Shown: in pieces, positions 52,901 through 63,936 of the stretch
Numbering within the stretch: the stretch's first letter is position 1
How the letters are laid out: each line of letters starts with the position of its first letter
Assembly (NCBI RefSeq): GCF_902686445.1
Contig: NC_062219.1
Coordinates: 109,927,160-109,991,159, forward strand
DNA: 64,000 nucleotides
DNA from: Sciurus carolinensis
Lineage: Eukaryota > Chordata > Mammalia > Rodentia > Sciuridae
Direction of reading: 5' to 3'
The notes under the pieces: generated by a model
The model's database searches: none
The model's input: only the letters and a program-made list of their open reading frames with translations
Told to the model about the DNA's origin: nothing
Program-made: the position numbers and the translations under genes

Positions 52901-52920
52901 ATCTGAGGAGTATGTAATAA

Positions 52921-54009
52921 GCAAATGCTTTGACTTTCCTTTGCTGTGGAGGTTTCTGGATTTTCACTGGCAAGACTACGCACTTAATGGTGGAGGAATG
53001 GCGCCCTCTAATGGAGGAATGTTGCATTCAGCTATTTAGATGACAGAACTACAGTCACCCACCTATGGGGGCTGAATCTCTTCTCAGCTGACTGCTGCTC
53101 ATTGACTTTTTAAGCTATCCTGAATTTTTTCAGAATGCAGGTTCTGAAGAAATATAGATGAGAGAAAGTTTTGAGAAATGATTTTTTTAATGTTTCAAAA
53201 CACTCATATCAGACATAACTGACAATTTAGTAAAAGCTGAAATGGCCATTCTGTGTAGTCACAAAAACTCAATGGCATGTATGACCTAGGTGGTTAGTCT
53301 GGGTTTTGCCGCATGTCCATGTTAACCTGTCTCAGATAAGCAACTCCTTCACTAGGTTGGACTTTGTTGGGAAGACAGAGGGGCTTTTCTCAGGGAAGCA
53401 GTAAGAAATGGGAAGCACCTGCCAAGTTCGTGTGGAACCTCCTCACACTGTGAAAGTCGCAGTTGCCTCAGCATTTCCATGACGCACATTATGCAAACCT
53501 CTTTAGCACTATTTTAAGTTTGAAAAGTTTTAAAATGGAGGGAAAGGGGAAGATTTCCACCAACTGAATCATTTGTGCACGTGTATAGCTCTAAGAGCTT
53601 AGACTTCAAATATATCTGGTGAATGACTCTTTGTGCCTATGGTATCATTTCTGTGTTGTCTTCCTGAGTTGGATATTCTTTATGGGTAATGATGGGAGGT
53701 ATGCGACTCAGCTATGGTCTTTCCAAGAAGTTACCAACATATGGGATTAACCCATCTAGGTTCTTCCTGAAATGCACCATGGTGTGGGATTGGGAGAGCA
53801 GTTGGAAGAGGAGACTGAGTAAGGGCTGCCTGGTGGGATGAGGACAGAACAGCTCTCAGATTTATCACCATGTTTCAAGCATTTTGGTTTCAAAAGTCAT
53901 TTTAAGAGTGCTAGAAACCTCTTTGAGCATCTCCCTGCTCTGTTCTTTAATTAAAAATGAGACCTCTCTACAAGATAAAGATTGCACAGTACACAAAAAG
54001 CAATTAGCA
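52921..54009. other. 3' flank of RCAN2 or end of its UTR
   Basis: No repeat or gene is recognised. It contains a strong CTCF-like motif at 53001-53014 and an ATTAAA at 53951-53956. Confidence 0.45.
53001..53014 (-). promoter_or_regulatory. CTCF-like motif, reverse
   Basis: GCGCCCTCTAATGG, that is CCATTAGAGGGCGC on the minus strand, agrees with the CCASYAGRKGGCRS core at 13 of 14 positions. It lies about 100 bp past the distal candidate poly(A) signal. Confidence 0.45.
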
Positions 54010-54600
54010 TAATCTAAAAGATTGATACATTTGATTTTATTAATATTAAGAGCCTCTGTTCATCAAGTGCTGCGACTTGGAAAATGAAAAGGAAAACTTC
54101 AGACTTTCAGAAGACAGTTGAGATACATGAAGTTATTAAGTAACTCCTATCCAAAATGTACAAAGAACTTCAATCAGAAGAAGATGATCTTTCTCCCTAA
54201 TAGTCAACATCCTAAAAAATGGTACTTGACACATAAAGGCAATTCACATACACACACACAACTGAAATACCCTTGTGACCCATGAAATACCCAAGTGACC
54301 CATAAACATTTTAAAAGATGCTCAATATCATTTCTCATCAAAAGCAAACTAAACTGCCAAAAGAGATACACCATGCATCTATCAAAACGGCTAAAATTAA
54401 CCATGAGGAAATATTAAGTGCTAATAAGGAGGCATTCCAGGACACTGCTGGTGGGAGTACAGTTGGTACTGCCACTGTGGAACACATTAGTCAGATCTAT
54501 TAAGGCAAAATGCGTGTCTGTGTGGGAGCTAGTCCACTCTGGAGCTTGCACCCAACAGGTCTTTAAAATTTATGCAATGTGCTATAAAGAGTTACTCCTC
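54010..54600 (+). mobile_element. Old L1 fragment (ORF2 C-terminal region)
   Basis: Phrases such as 'gatgctcaatatcatttctc', 'atcaaaagcaaactaaactg' and 'gacactgctggtgggagtac' follow the end of L1 ORF2. It is decayed, with stops in all frames. Confidence 0.7.
54263..54302 (+). repeat. 20-bp tandem duplication
   Basis: Two adjacent 20-bp units beginning TGAAATACCC and ending GTGACCCA, differing at two adjacent bases. Located in the old L1. Confidence 0.9.
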
Positions 54601-54948
54601 AACCCAAATTAAACCACAGTGAGAATGGGGAGCGTGGGTCTGGTCATCATAAAAGAGGTTTGGAATGTTCTCATCTATCTTATGTCCATGAGAGATTTCC
54701 ATACTCACAAAGCCTGCATTTAAAATCTGTAAATATTTTAAATAGAAGTTACAGGATTTAGGCACAGGGTGAGGCACTGTTCATCCAAAGAACATAAATG
54801 CCATCTGTCTGACACTGGTTTTCCCTACCATTCTAGGGAGTAGAGTCTAGTGTGGGAAAGAGACAGGCACATAAGTAGGCAAATAGTCCCAAATTCTCTT
54901 GGTTGCGTACAGTGAAGAAAACCAAGCATTCACTGTTAGAATGGAGAA
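54601..54948. other. Flanking sequence, no recognised element
   Basis: Nothing is recognised apart from the left target-site copy (54938-54948) of the ID SINE that follows. Confidence 0.4.
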
Positions 54949-55044
54949 TCACTTCTTTTTTTTTTTTTTTGGTGCTGGGGATTGAACCCAGGACCTTGTG
55001 CATGTGAGGCAAGCACTCTACCACTGAGCTACATCCCCAGTTCC
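54949..55044 (-). mobile_element. ID SINE with target-site duplication
   Basis: A T-rich tail followed by a reversed ID element ('ggtgctggggattgaaccca', 'actctaccactgagctacat'). It is flanked by perfect 11-bp duplications AGAATGGAGAA at 54938-54948 and 55045-55055. This is a free ID element, unlike the B1-linked ID halves elsewhere in the window. Confidence 0.9.
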
Positions 55045-55055
55045 AGAATGGAGAA

Positions 55056-55886
55056 ACAGATTGGAAGAGTATAGCCAGCAAGGCCTCCCTGAAGAGGAGC
55101 CAGTCATGGACGGGAGAAGAGCATCCCAGATGAAGTTTACGGATGGGGAAACCTTGTCATGTTGGGAGACCCTCGAGGATGTCCTCAGAGGTGAAGGCTG
55201 AGCATGGCCCCACATGAGGTCAGGAGAGCAGACAGAGCCCAGGCTCTGGAAGGGTGGGCCAGGCTAGGAGACTGGGAATATGTTTTCAGTATAATGAGAA
55301 GGGTCTTCAGTAGTGGGGTTATATGATCCAATTCATCTTGTGAATCCTACAGTAGCAGAAGTTTTCTGGTTTTGTTTTTGTTTTCCCCTAAAGCCAGAGT
55401 CCTAAATGCTCTAGATAGTCACTAACACAGGGACCTGACCCCTCTTGCCCACTTCCAGCTTGCAGTGTTTATTTATCACTGGAGTCTCATCCACCAATGA
55501 GTTCTCAGCACTGATATCCATGGGCAGTGTCTTATTGTAGTTCTAGAAAAAAAGAAAAATCCCTTCCCCTTCCCATTTAGAAAACCTTGGTGCAGGAAAG
55601 GGGGACAGGGCAGATGATAATGGATAAGTCCATGATTCAGGAAAACATTCATTTAGCTGCTGGTACAGAGTGTCCCTGCCAGAAGCCACCATGCGGAGCA
55701 TCACTGAACACTTGGCAGACTCGCACCTCAAATTTATGCAATGTGAGAAAGGGAACATTTCAAGCAAAAGTTTTCTGTCAAACTTGTTCATCTGCTCCTC
55801 TCAAAGATATTCTGGGGAAGGTTATTGAAGTTGATGCAGGAGCTTATGTGTCTCTAAAAGGATTTTCTATCCAGGGTTAATTGTGA
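55056..55886. other. Flanking sequence, no recognised element
   Basis: No supported gene. The open frame at 55587-55880 has no domain I recognise. Confidence 0.4.
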
Positions 55887-55940
55887 GCGTGCACACACAC
55901 ACACACACGTGTGTGTGTGCACGTGCGCATGCACACATAT
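55887..55940. repeat. 54-bp purine-pyrimidine alternation with palindrome
   Basis: Every step alternates purine and pyrimidine across 54 bp. The centre at 55908/55909 joins an AC run to a GT run, giving a perfect self-complementary palindrome of 11 bp per arm. CG, CA and GC steps make it a strong candidate for Z-form DNA. Confidence 0.95.
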
Positions 55941-57179
55941 TTGCTATAGGTTGGAAATAGGAAACCCAGACTAGGCTGAAATGGTGGAAAAACATTAAGC
56001 TAAAAATTTCGGACATAATACCTCCCTTGGTTATTTTACATTATTTTCCATTCTCACCCAATAGTTGAGTTTGAAAATGTTTAGGGTTGGTCAGTACCAT
56101 GGGGCCTCCTTGACTAGTTACAGTCACTAGTCAAAGCGGTACTGCTTCCAAGCAGTCTCATTTGCCTAAGAGATTATTTCACTTTCAAGGCAGGATTCAT
56201 ATGCATCTCTCCATTGTTTCCAAGTTCTACATCCCCACAGTCCACCTGATGTGCTACACCCTGGGTGCAATGGTTGGAGTCCCAGCTTCCCTCTTCAGAG
56301 TAGATGTCCCCACATAATGGGAGTGTGGGTAGCTCACAACACCCCACTGCATGGCCAGACATTGCAGCTGGAAAGATGACCCCACCCAAGGAAAGCCTGC
56401 ATGGTGTGAGTAGTCAGAGGGACCGCCATGCCTGGCCTCTGCAGTTCCAGATCTACCTGTGGGATCATCTGAAGCCTCTGAATCTCAGTTCAGTTCTTCC
56501 CTCTGACAAAATCCGATCCCTGTGCCCCCTCCCAGGTGTGGCCCCTAAAGGCTCCTACTACACTTCCTGCGTGGACATCGCCTGTCAGAGTCTGTGTCCT
56601 GCAGAACCTAGTCTAATGCCCCCCAGTGACTTCTCTCCATCACTTGGAGCCATCCGGAATTGTACAACTCTTTCCATTGATCATCGCCTTTGCACACCAA
56701 CTTTGGATCTATTCTACTAAGGCTTAGCAGCTTTACCAAAGCAACACAGCAAAGTCCTTCCCACTTCTTTGTGTTGCTCTACTGAGTTCAGGATGGGTAT
56801 GGTAAAAGTGCAAGTGACATGACACAAAGTCCCACAGTGGAGAAAAGGGGACTTCCCCAGTCACCCTGTGGCATGAGAAGGACAAATATATCTTCTCTAC
56901 TGTTGCCAGGAGCTCTCTTGGAAAACACAGAAGGGCCTGTAGCAGGCAGGACGAACCCCAATTCTGGCTTGTGTGCCACCTCAGTCCACCTCCAATGGTG
57001 TCCCCACCTCCCTGTCAACCTTCTATATGAGAAAGGAATAGGGATTCTGTGTGGGGTTTTGACAAGCTGCCAAAGCACCTGCAACTCATGTCCTCCCCTG
57101 TAAGATAGGAATAATAATTCACCTTTGTTATGAAGATTTAAGATAATACTAATAACAGTAGCAATTACTGGAGAGAAGT

Positions 57180-57330
57180 AAAGCCTAAAGTCACAAGTTT
57201 TGCTGCCACGTGACCTGGGTTTAAGTTCCAGTTCTGCCACTTGGTGAACCTATGGTCTTGAGCAAGTTTCTTATCCTAAGTCTCATTTTGCACATCTACC
57301 AAATGGGAAGCATGATAGCACCTGACATAG
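57180..57330 (+). repeat. MIR SINE remnant
   Basis: Reads 'gacctgggtttaagttccag', 'ttctgccacttggtgaacct' and 'gcacatctaccaaatgggaa', the MIR motif order. Confidence 0.7.
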
Positions 57331-57629
57331 TAAGGCGAGATTAGAAGGAAAGCGCATCAAGCACTGGGCAACTGGAAGCTCAGCCACACTCTTCATGCCT
57401 CAGGCCCCACCTGTAGTGCTAAGCACTCCTATTCTTGGTCAGTTTCTGATGGTGCTTAACATTGTTTGCATACGTAACAGTCTTGATTCAGTGGGTGCTT
57501 ATTCTGTGGCAGGACTCGGTTCTAAGTTCACTATGTTTTTATTAAAGTATCTCAATGATTTTATAAGGAAGGATTGATGTCCCCATGTATGCACATAGCA
57601 CCTAAAGCTCAGAATCAAGTCCTTATACT

Positions 57630-57790
57630 CGGAATGTGGTCCACACACTGAAGCGGCTGCAGCAGCATCCTGCGCAGCAAGTTAGAGATGCAGTCTCAAG
57701 TTCCACCCCTGACCTAAGGGATCAGAATTTACAATTTAACAAGATCCTCCCTCCCCCAAATTCCTAGTACTTTAAAATTTAAGAAGTACT
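57630..57790 (+). mobile_element. MER20-like DNA transposon fragment
   Basis: Reads 'ggaatgtggtccacacactg', 'agcagcatcctgcgcagcaa' and 'gatcagaatttacaatttaa', in MER20 order and decayed. Confidence 0.5.
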
Positions 57791-59373
57791 CACTGATCAA
57801 GGGCAGGAATACCTCCCAGAAGAGCTTTAATTGCTGATCACATACTTTTAACAGCTTCTGTGTATACAGTATCCACTTTAAAAAGTAGTGGAAGTATGTA
57901 ATTTCCATTCATCTGGTAATTATTAGTTCAACTAATAAGGTTCTGAAGGCTCGAAACCAAGATCAGATGATGAGCTACGAACAGTAACCAAGTCTTCTCT
58001 GTACCTTCCACAAATGGATGTTACTTAAATATAGTACTTTCCAACTGAGTTACTTTTTGGCATGCCTTAGTGAAAGGGTAGATCATATTATTATGATTAA
58101 CTGAGGTTTGGATTAAAATGGAGGAGGAGGAGAACCTATTAATAAGGAAGACATATAAAGAAATATGCTAATTTTACAGATGTCTATTAGTGGAAAATGT
58201 GTCTTATCTTCAGCATACAACTGCAGCACTGGTACATGGCAGAGGACCTGACCAGTCCCAGGTCACGCTGCCTACAAGACAGGCAACTCCAACTCTCAGG
58301 ACCATCAATTCTGTCACCTATACTGCCACACCCCAGAGGGGAGATCAGATACACTTAAAACATTTCCAAAGTTAAACCTGATGCTGAACTTTGCAGGTGA
58401 CAGATGGTCCCTTGCTTGGGGATATACATGTTTATTGCTGGACACAGGCAAGTTTTTTCCACTCCACTTTTCTGCATGCTAGGAAGACCCAACTCCTTCT
58501 TCTGGGTATAGCCTGACACCATCCCCCACTCTCTCTCTCAGACAAGTCTTAATCTCTGTTTTATATAGGTCTTCTGGGATTTTAACATGGCTTTGCCAAA
58601 TTATGATTGTAAGCAACTGACAAATAGTTCAAACCGTGTGAACTTTGGTTTCCTGCCCCTAACTTGGGAGTCAGGTTGTATTATGTGAAGTGTTAAGACA
58701 TCAAGGGACTGGCAAGCTATTTAGCATATACTTTGTGTCTTTACACTTAGGATGTTTTAGAATCATCCTGTCTTCCAGGTAGTGGCATCTACACTTCCTT
58801 TGGGAATCCACTTCCCTCCTACTCTAAGACCTGGCTGTCAGCTAGAAATACACAGAACTGAGTTCCAGTACCTTCCCATGTCTGCCCAATCTCCCAGCCC
58901 CAAGGAATGATTCAGGGATGGTGATGGGATCTAAACCAAGTGAATCAGAACTAATACCAGGATTGTTGCTGGTACTAAAGGGAAGGAGAACATATTTCTA
59001 CTTCAATTGCTAAATTGAACAATATAAATCTGAAGGGCCAAAATCTACCAAGTGCACAGGCTTCCCCTTAGAAGGAGGACAATACAGAAAGAGCTGAAAG
59101 AACTAATGCCAAATATTCCAAAGGATTGAAACACTTTCAAACCCAACTCATTCTGCAAGGCCAGAATTATCCTGTTACCAAATCAGATAAGGACATGATA
59201 AAAAAGAAAAAAGAAAGAAAGAAAAAGAAAAACTATAAATCAACATCCCTGGGGAGCATAGATCCAAAAATTGTTAACCTAATACTAACAAATCAAATTC
59301 AACAGCACAGCACAAAGATCATTCACCATAATCTAGCTTTTATCCCAGGAATGTGAGGATGGCTTAATATATG

Positions 59374-59730
59374 TATTATGCTTTGAACCTTAAATATCTT
59401 CCAAAAGGCCCATAAGCTAAAGGCTTGGTCACCAGCCTGTGGCACTACTGGAAGGTGGTAGAACCCTGTAGAGGTGGGGCCTACTGGAAGGGAAGGTTGT
59501 TGGACCCAGACCCACTCCACATGCTCTCTGATTGCTTCCTGGCTGCCATGAAGTGACAGTTTTGCTCCACCAGCTACTCCCCACCATGTTCTGCCTCAAT
59601 ACAGGCCCAAAAGCAACAGAACCAACCGACTATGAACTGAAACCTCTGAAACCATGAGCCAAAATGAACTTTTCCCCTTTAAGTTGATTCTCTCAGGCAT
59701 TTTGCCTTCCAGGGAATGCTGATCTATATA
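59374..59730 (+). mobile_element. LTR-like element inserted in L1
   Basis: Contains 'ggcttggtcaccagcctgtg', 'gaggtggggcctactggaag', 'aggcccaaaagcaacagaac' and 'gaaaccatgagccaaaatga'. It splits an L1 sentence that resumes directly after it. The flanks are ATATG (59369-59373) and ATGTG (59731-59735), consistent with a 5-bp target-site duplication with one change. The layout resembles a MaLR-type LTR, and the family also occurs reversed at 50651-50962. Confidence 0.75.
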
Positions 59731-61089
59731 ATGTGCAAATCAATAAACATAATATATTTTATCAACAGAATGAAGGATAAAAATCATAGGATTATCTTAT
59801 ACAGAAAACAGTATTGGATAAAATTCAAAATCCCTTCATGATAAAAACCTTGAACAAATTAAATACAGAAGTATAGTAGCTCAACATAATAAAGGCTGTA
59901 AATATGCTAAACCCAGAGTCAACGTCATAATGGGGGAAAGGCAGAAAACATTTCTTCTAAGATCAGAAGCGAGGCGAGGACGTCAATTCTCATCATTCTT
60001 ACTTAAAATAGTTCTGGAAGTTTTAGATAAAGTGTTTAGGTAAGAGAAAGAGACAAAAGGCTCACAAATAGGAATGGAGAAGTCAAACTATTCCTGAAAC
60101 CTAAAGACTCCTCCAAAAGACTATTAGAACTGATAAACAAATTTAGTAAAGTACCAGGATACAAAAATCAACATACAAAAATCAGTAGCTTTTCTTTATA
60201 CCACTAACAAATTTACTGAGAAAAAAATCGTGAAAGCAATCCCATCCACAATAGCTACCAAAACAACAACCACCACCTAGGAATACATTTACCCAGGGAA
60301 GTGAAAGACCTCTACAATGAAAATCGCAAAGCACTGATGAAAGAAATTGAAAAAGGTACAAAAGGATGGAAAGACCTCCCAACTTTGGAATTGGAATAAT
60401 TAATATCATTGCTTCTTAAAGCAACATACAGATTTAATGCACTACTCATCAAAATCTCTATGACATCCTTTGCAGAACTAGAGATAAGAATTCTAAAATT
60501 CATATGGAAGCACAAAAGAACCTAAGTAGCCAAAGGAATCTTGATTCCAAGACAAACAAAAAGAACTATGGTAACCAAAACATCATGGTATTAGCTTAAA
60601 AACAGACACAGAGAGCAATGGAACCGAATAGAGAAACCAGAAATAAACACACATATCTACATCCAACTGATTCTCAACAAAAGTACCAAAATCACACCTT
60701 GGAAAAAGAATAGCCTCTTCAATAAACAGTGGTGAGAAAACTGGATATTCACATGTGGAAGACTGAAACTTGACACATCTCTCACCCAGTACAAAAAATC
60801 AATTCAAGATCAATCAAAGACCTACTAGAAGAAAACATGGGGGAAATACTTCAAGACATTGACATAGAAAATGATTTCTTGACTAGGACCTCAAAAGCAT
60901 AGGAAATGTCAATTTTTGACAAATGAGAGTGCATCAAACTAAAAAGTTTCTGCACAGCAAGGAAATAATCTACACAATTAAGAGACAACCTACAGAATGG
61001 GAGAAATAACTGCTAACTATTTATCTGACAGAGGTTTAATATCCAGAATACATAAGGAGCTCAAATAGATTAATTTAACAATAACAATA

Positions 61090-61295
61090 ACAAAAAAGGC
61101 ATAGTGATACACACCTGCAATCCCAGTGTCTCAGGAGGGTGAGGCAGGAGGATTGCAAGTTTGAGGCCAACTTGGGTAACTTAGTGAGATCCTCTCTCAA
61201 AAATCATTTTTTTAAAAAGACTGGTAAAGCATTTGCCTAGCTTGCAAGAGGTACTGGGTTCAATCCCAATGCCCCACCACCACCACAACACACAC
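61090..61295 (+). mobile_element. B1-dID-like SINE, diverged
   Basis: B1 half ('acacctgcaatcccagtgtc', 'gtgaggcaggaggattgcaa') followed by an ID half ('gctagcttgcaagagg'-like, 'tactgggttcaatcccaatg') and a CA-rich tail. It is inserted in the old L1, with similar 'ttaacaa'-type sequence at both flanks. Confidence 0.75.
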
Positions 61296-62140
61296 AAAAT
61301 TAACAAAACAATAATCGAGTCTTTAAAAGGGGCAAATGACTTGAATAGAAACTTCTCAAAAGAAAAAATACAAGTGGTCAAATATACTTTAAAAATCAGT
61401 ATCAACAACAATCAGAGAAATGCAAATCAAAACTGTAATGTTTATACTGTCTCACCAAAGTTAGAATTGCTACTATCAAAAAACAAACAAAAAAGTAACA
61501 AGTACTAGAGAGGGTGTGGAGAAAAAGGAACTTTTACACATTGTTGGTAGGAATGTAAATTAGTACAACCATTATGGAGAACAAGTATGCAGGTGCTTCA
61601 AAACACTAAAAATGGATCTACCCTAGGACCCAGTAATCCCACTTCTGGGCATACATCCAAAGGAAATGAATCAGCATACCAAAGGGACCCCAGCATGCCT
61701 ATGTTTATTGTGGCACTGTTCATAATAGCTAAGGTATGGAATCAACCTAGATGCCCATCAATACATGAATGCGTAAAGAAAGAGTGGTATATGTATACAC
61801 ACACACATATACACACACAGTAGTGCTACATATATCCTGACACATGCAGTACTACTCAGTCATAACTAAAATAAAATCCTGCCATTTGTCATTTGCAGAA
61901 AAATGGACAAAACTAGAGGACACTATTAAGTGAAATAAATCAGACAAAAAAAGACAACTACCACATGTTCTCTTTCCCATAGGGAAGTTAAGAAAAGGTT
62001 ACTAAGACGTAGAACAGTGGAGATTGGAAAGGGTGTGAGTGGGAAAACGTGGAAAATGGTTGAATTTGATCAGTACAGGCTATATGCATAAATGGAAATA
62101 TCACACTGAACCCCATTAATGTGACATGTTAATTTTTTTT

Positions 62141-62654
62141 AATCCTTATTCTTTTGTATAACCTGTCTTTCCTCCCTGGAAACTTTCAGGACAGTTCTGT
62201 CCCTACTATTCTGAAATTTCATGTACAGGATTCCATAGGAGTCATTTCAACCTAGAAACTCATCTCTTTCAATGATGACATTTTTCTTGAACCTATTTTT
62301 GAAACGTTCTTCCCCTCTATCGCCTCTGTTCTCCCTTTTGGAATATTATTTGAATTTTAGATCTTCCAAAAGTATGTTCTTCCCCACCCACCACCCTCAC
62401 CCTACTCTGCAATTTTCCATCTCTGACTTTTTTGCTCTATTTTTCTGGGAAATTTATTCAACTTTATCTTCCACCCCTTCTATTTAATTTTCACCATTGA
62501 TATGTATTTTATTTCTGATAGGATTTTTCATTCCTGGAATGTTTCTTTTCTATCGCCTCCAGCTCCTGTTTTGTGAATACAATATTTCCTCATCACTAGA
62601 AATATTATTTTGTTCTCTTTTTTTTCTATTTCCTACATATTCATTTTCTTTTTT
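62141..62654. other. Flanking sequence, T/C-rich
   Basis: Pyrimidine-rich, with Phe/Leu/Ser-rich open frames that have no gene features. Confidence 0.4.
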
Positions 62655-62851
62655 CTTTTGGGGTATTTTTGGGTGGAGTATTCAATAGGGATTGAATCCA
62701 TGTACCACTGAGCTACATTCCTAGACCTTTTTTATTTTTATTGTGAGGTAGAATATAAGTTTTGAGACTGGCCTCAAACTTTTGATCCTCTCCTGCCTCA
62801 CTCAGCCTCCCAAGTCCCTGGGATTATAGGTGTGCACAACCATGCATGGCT
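62655..62851 (-). mobile_element. B1-dID dimeric SINE, diverged
   Basis: A reversed ID half ('atagggattgaatccatgta', 'accactgagctacattccta') followed by a reversed B1 half ('actggcctcaaacttttgat', 'ctgggattataggtgtgcac'). Confidence 0.78.
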
Positions 62852-62879
62852 TCTCCTATTTCCTTTAATTTTTTAAAAA

Positions 62880-62881
<2 letters not shown>

Positions 62882-62924
<43 letters not shown>
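62882..62924. repeat. (TG)n microsatellite
   Basis: Twenty-one uninterrupted TG units plus one T. Confidence 0.98.
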
Positions 62925-62927
<3 letters not shown>

Positions 62928-63595
62928 AAGAGTGGTCCTTAGAGAGCTTGTCCGAAGGTTCAAAGTTTGAAACATGAATTGTCACAACAGGGTTTTATGC
63001 TACTGGTAGGTAGAGGTCAGAGTTGCTGTTAACCACCTTGAAATGAAATTCAAATCTCCAAAACAAAGGTTATTAAGCCCTAAGTATCATTAGTATTAAG
63101 GTTGAAAACATTCTGTTCACATTCATATTTTTATCAAATATTGTGATCCTCACTCAGTTCTTGGCTCATATTTTAGATGAAAAAAATGTGATTGGATTGA
63201 TTATGTTGTTAGGAGCGAAGCTTGTTGACTATGAACTGCATGGTAAGTTCATCTGGAAATACAATTTCAGTGTGGGATTTCTAACTCTGGATCTTTATAC
63301 TTTTTTTCTTTGCCTAATTAATTTACTCAGAGAAGAGTCATCCAATCTCTGATGATAACTTTCTTCACCCTTAGGCTGTCTGAGGACTCAGAGCCCAGTT
63401 GAAATTTGAAAACATTCTTCCTTATATTCATATCTTCTCATCTCAGCAGAATAACAAAATTTCCGAAAATGAACCTAGACACTTCTCTCACTTGGAATAT
63501 GTTGAAGTGAGAAATGTGTCACCAAGTTACCTGGGTATTATGGTTTAGATCTAATTATGTCCCCCAAAGAGCTTATGTGTTCAGACTTTCTTAAC
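62925..63595. other. Flanking sequence with possible LTR scrap
   Basis: About 63538-63592 resembles the start of a MaLR-type LTR ('tatggtttagatctaattat', 'gtcccccaaagagcttatgt'), cut short by the following L1. Otherwise nothing is recognised. Confidence 0.35.
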
Positions 63596-63936
63596 TTGAC
63601 CCCCAAAATAAAATAAAAAGAAATAAAAGCGGGAATCAATAAATGGGATGGATTCAAACTGAAAAGTTTTTCTCAGCAAAGGAAACAATAAAAATGTGAA
63701 GAGAGAGCCTAGTGGGAGAAAATCTTTGCCACACACACTTCAGATAGAGGACTAATCGCCAGAATTCATAAAGAACTCAAAAAATTTACACCAAGAATAC
63801 AAATAACCCAGTCAATAAATGGGCTAAGGAAATGAGCAGACATTTCACAGAAGATCTACAAGCAATCAACAGATATATGAAAAAATGTTCAACAACTCTA
63901 GTAATAAGAGAAAAGCAAATCAAAACTCTCCTAAGG
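63596..63936 (+). mobile_element. L1 ORF2 fragment
   Basis: Reads 'atcaataaatgggatggatt', 'cagcaaaggaaacaataaaa', 'gaggactaatcgccagaatt', 'ataacccagtcaataaatgg' and 'gagaaaagcaaatcaaaact', which follow the C-terminal half of L1 ORF2. It ends abruptly at a GC-rich junction. Confidence 0.85.

Larger units (their letters stand above)
51230..52920 (+). other. RCAN2 3' UTR (end uncertain)
   Basis: Follows the stop codon directly. It is A/T-rich and free of recognisable SINE, LTR or LINE insertions until well past 52.9 kb, as expected of a constrained UTR. An A20 run sits at 51301-51320. Poly(A) signals at 52417 and 52895 are followed by GT/T-rich sequence. A longer UTR cannot be excluded. Open frames within it, such as 51606-51956, are not supported as genes. 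Confidence 0.6.
55941..59094. other. Flanking sequence with old repeats
   Basis: A possible LTR-like patch lies at about 56440-56620 ('caaaatccgatccctgtgcc', 'cctcccaggtgtggccccta'). A MIR lies at about 57180-57330 and a MER20-like piece at about 57630-57790. The open frames at 56304-56720 and 56788-57240 have no recognisable domains. Confidence 0.4.
59095..62140 (+). mobile_element. Old L1 (ORF2 to 3' end), interrupted
   Basis: A long decayed L1: reverse transcriptase upstream part ('attatcctgttaccaaatca', 'atcccaggaatgtgaggatg'), ORF2 C-terminal part ('gaatcttgattccaagacaa', 'caaggaaataatctacacaa') and 3' end ('gaccccagcatgcctatgtt', 'aatggttgaatttgatcagt'). It is split by an LTR at 59374-59730 and a SINE at 61090-61295. 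Around 60075-60110 the segment that should hold the F-A-D-D box is deleted. Stops in all frames make it inactive. Confidence 0.85.

Noticed and set aside
56304..57240. 138- and 150-codon open frames downstream of RCAN2, considered as a neighbouring gene such as ENPP5
   Set aside because: Neither has the conserved residues expected of a nucleotide pyrophosphatase/phosphodiesterase, and part of the region looks like an old LTR.
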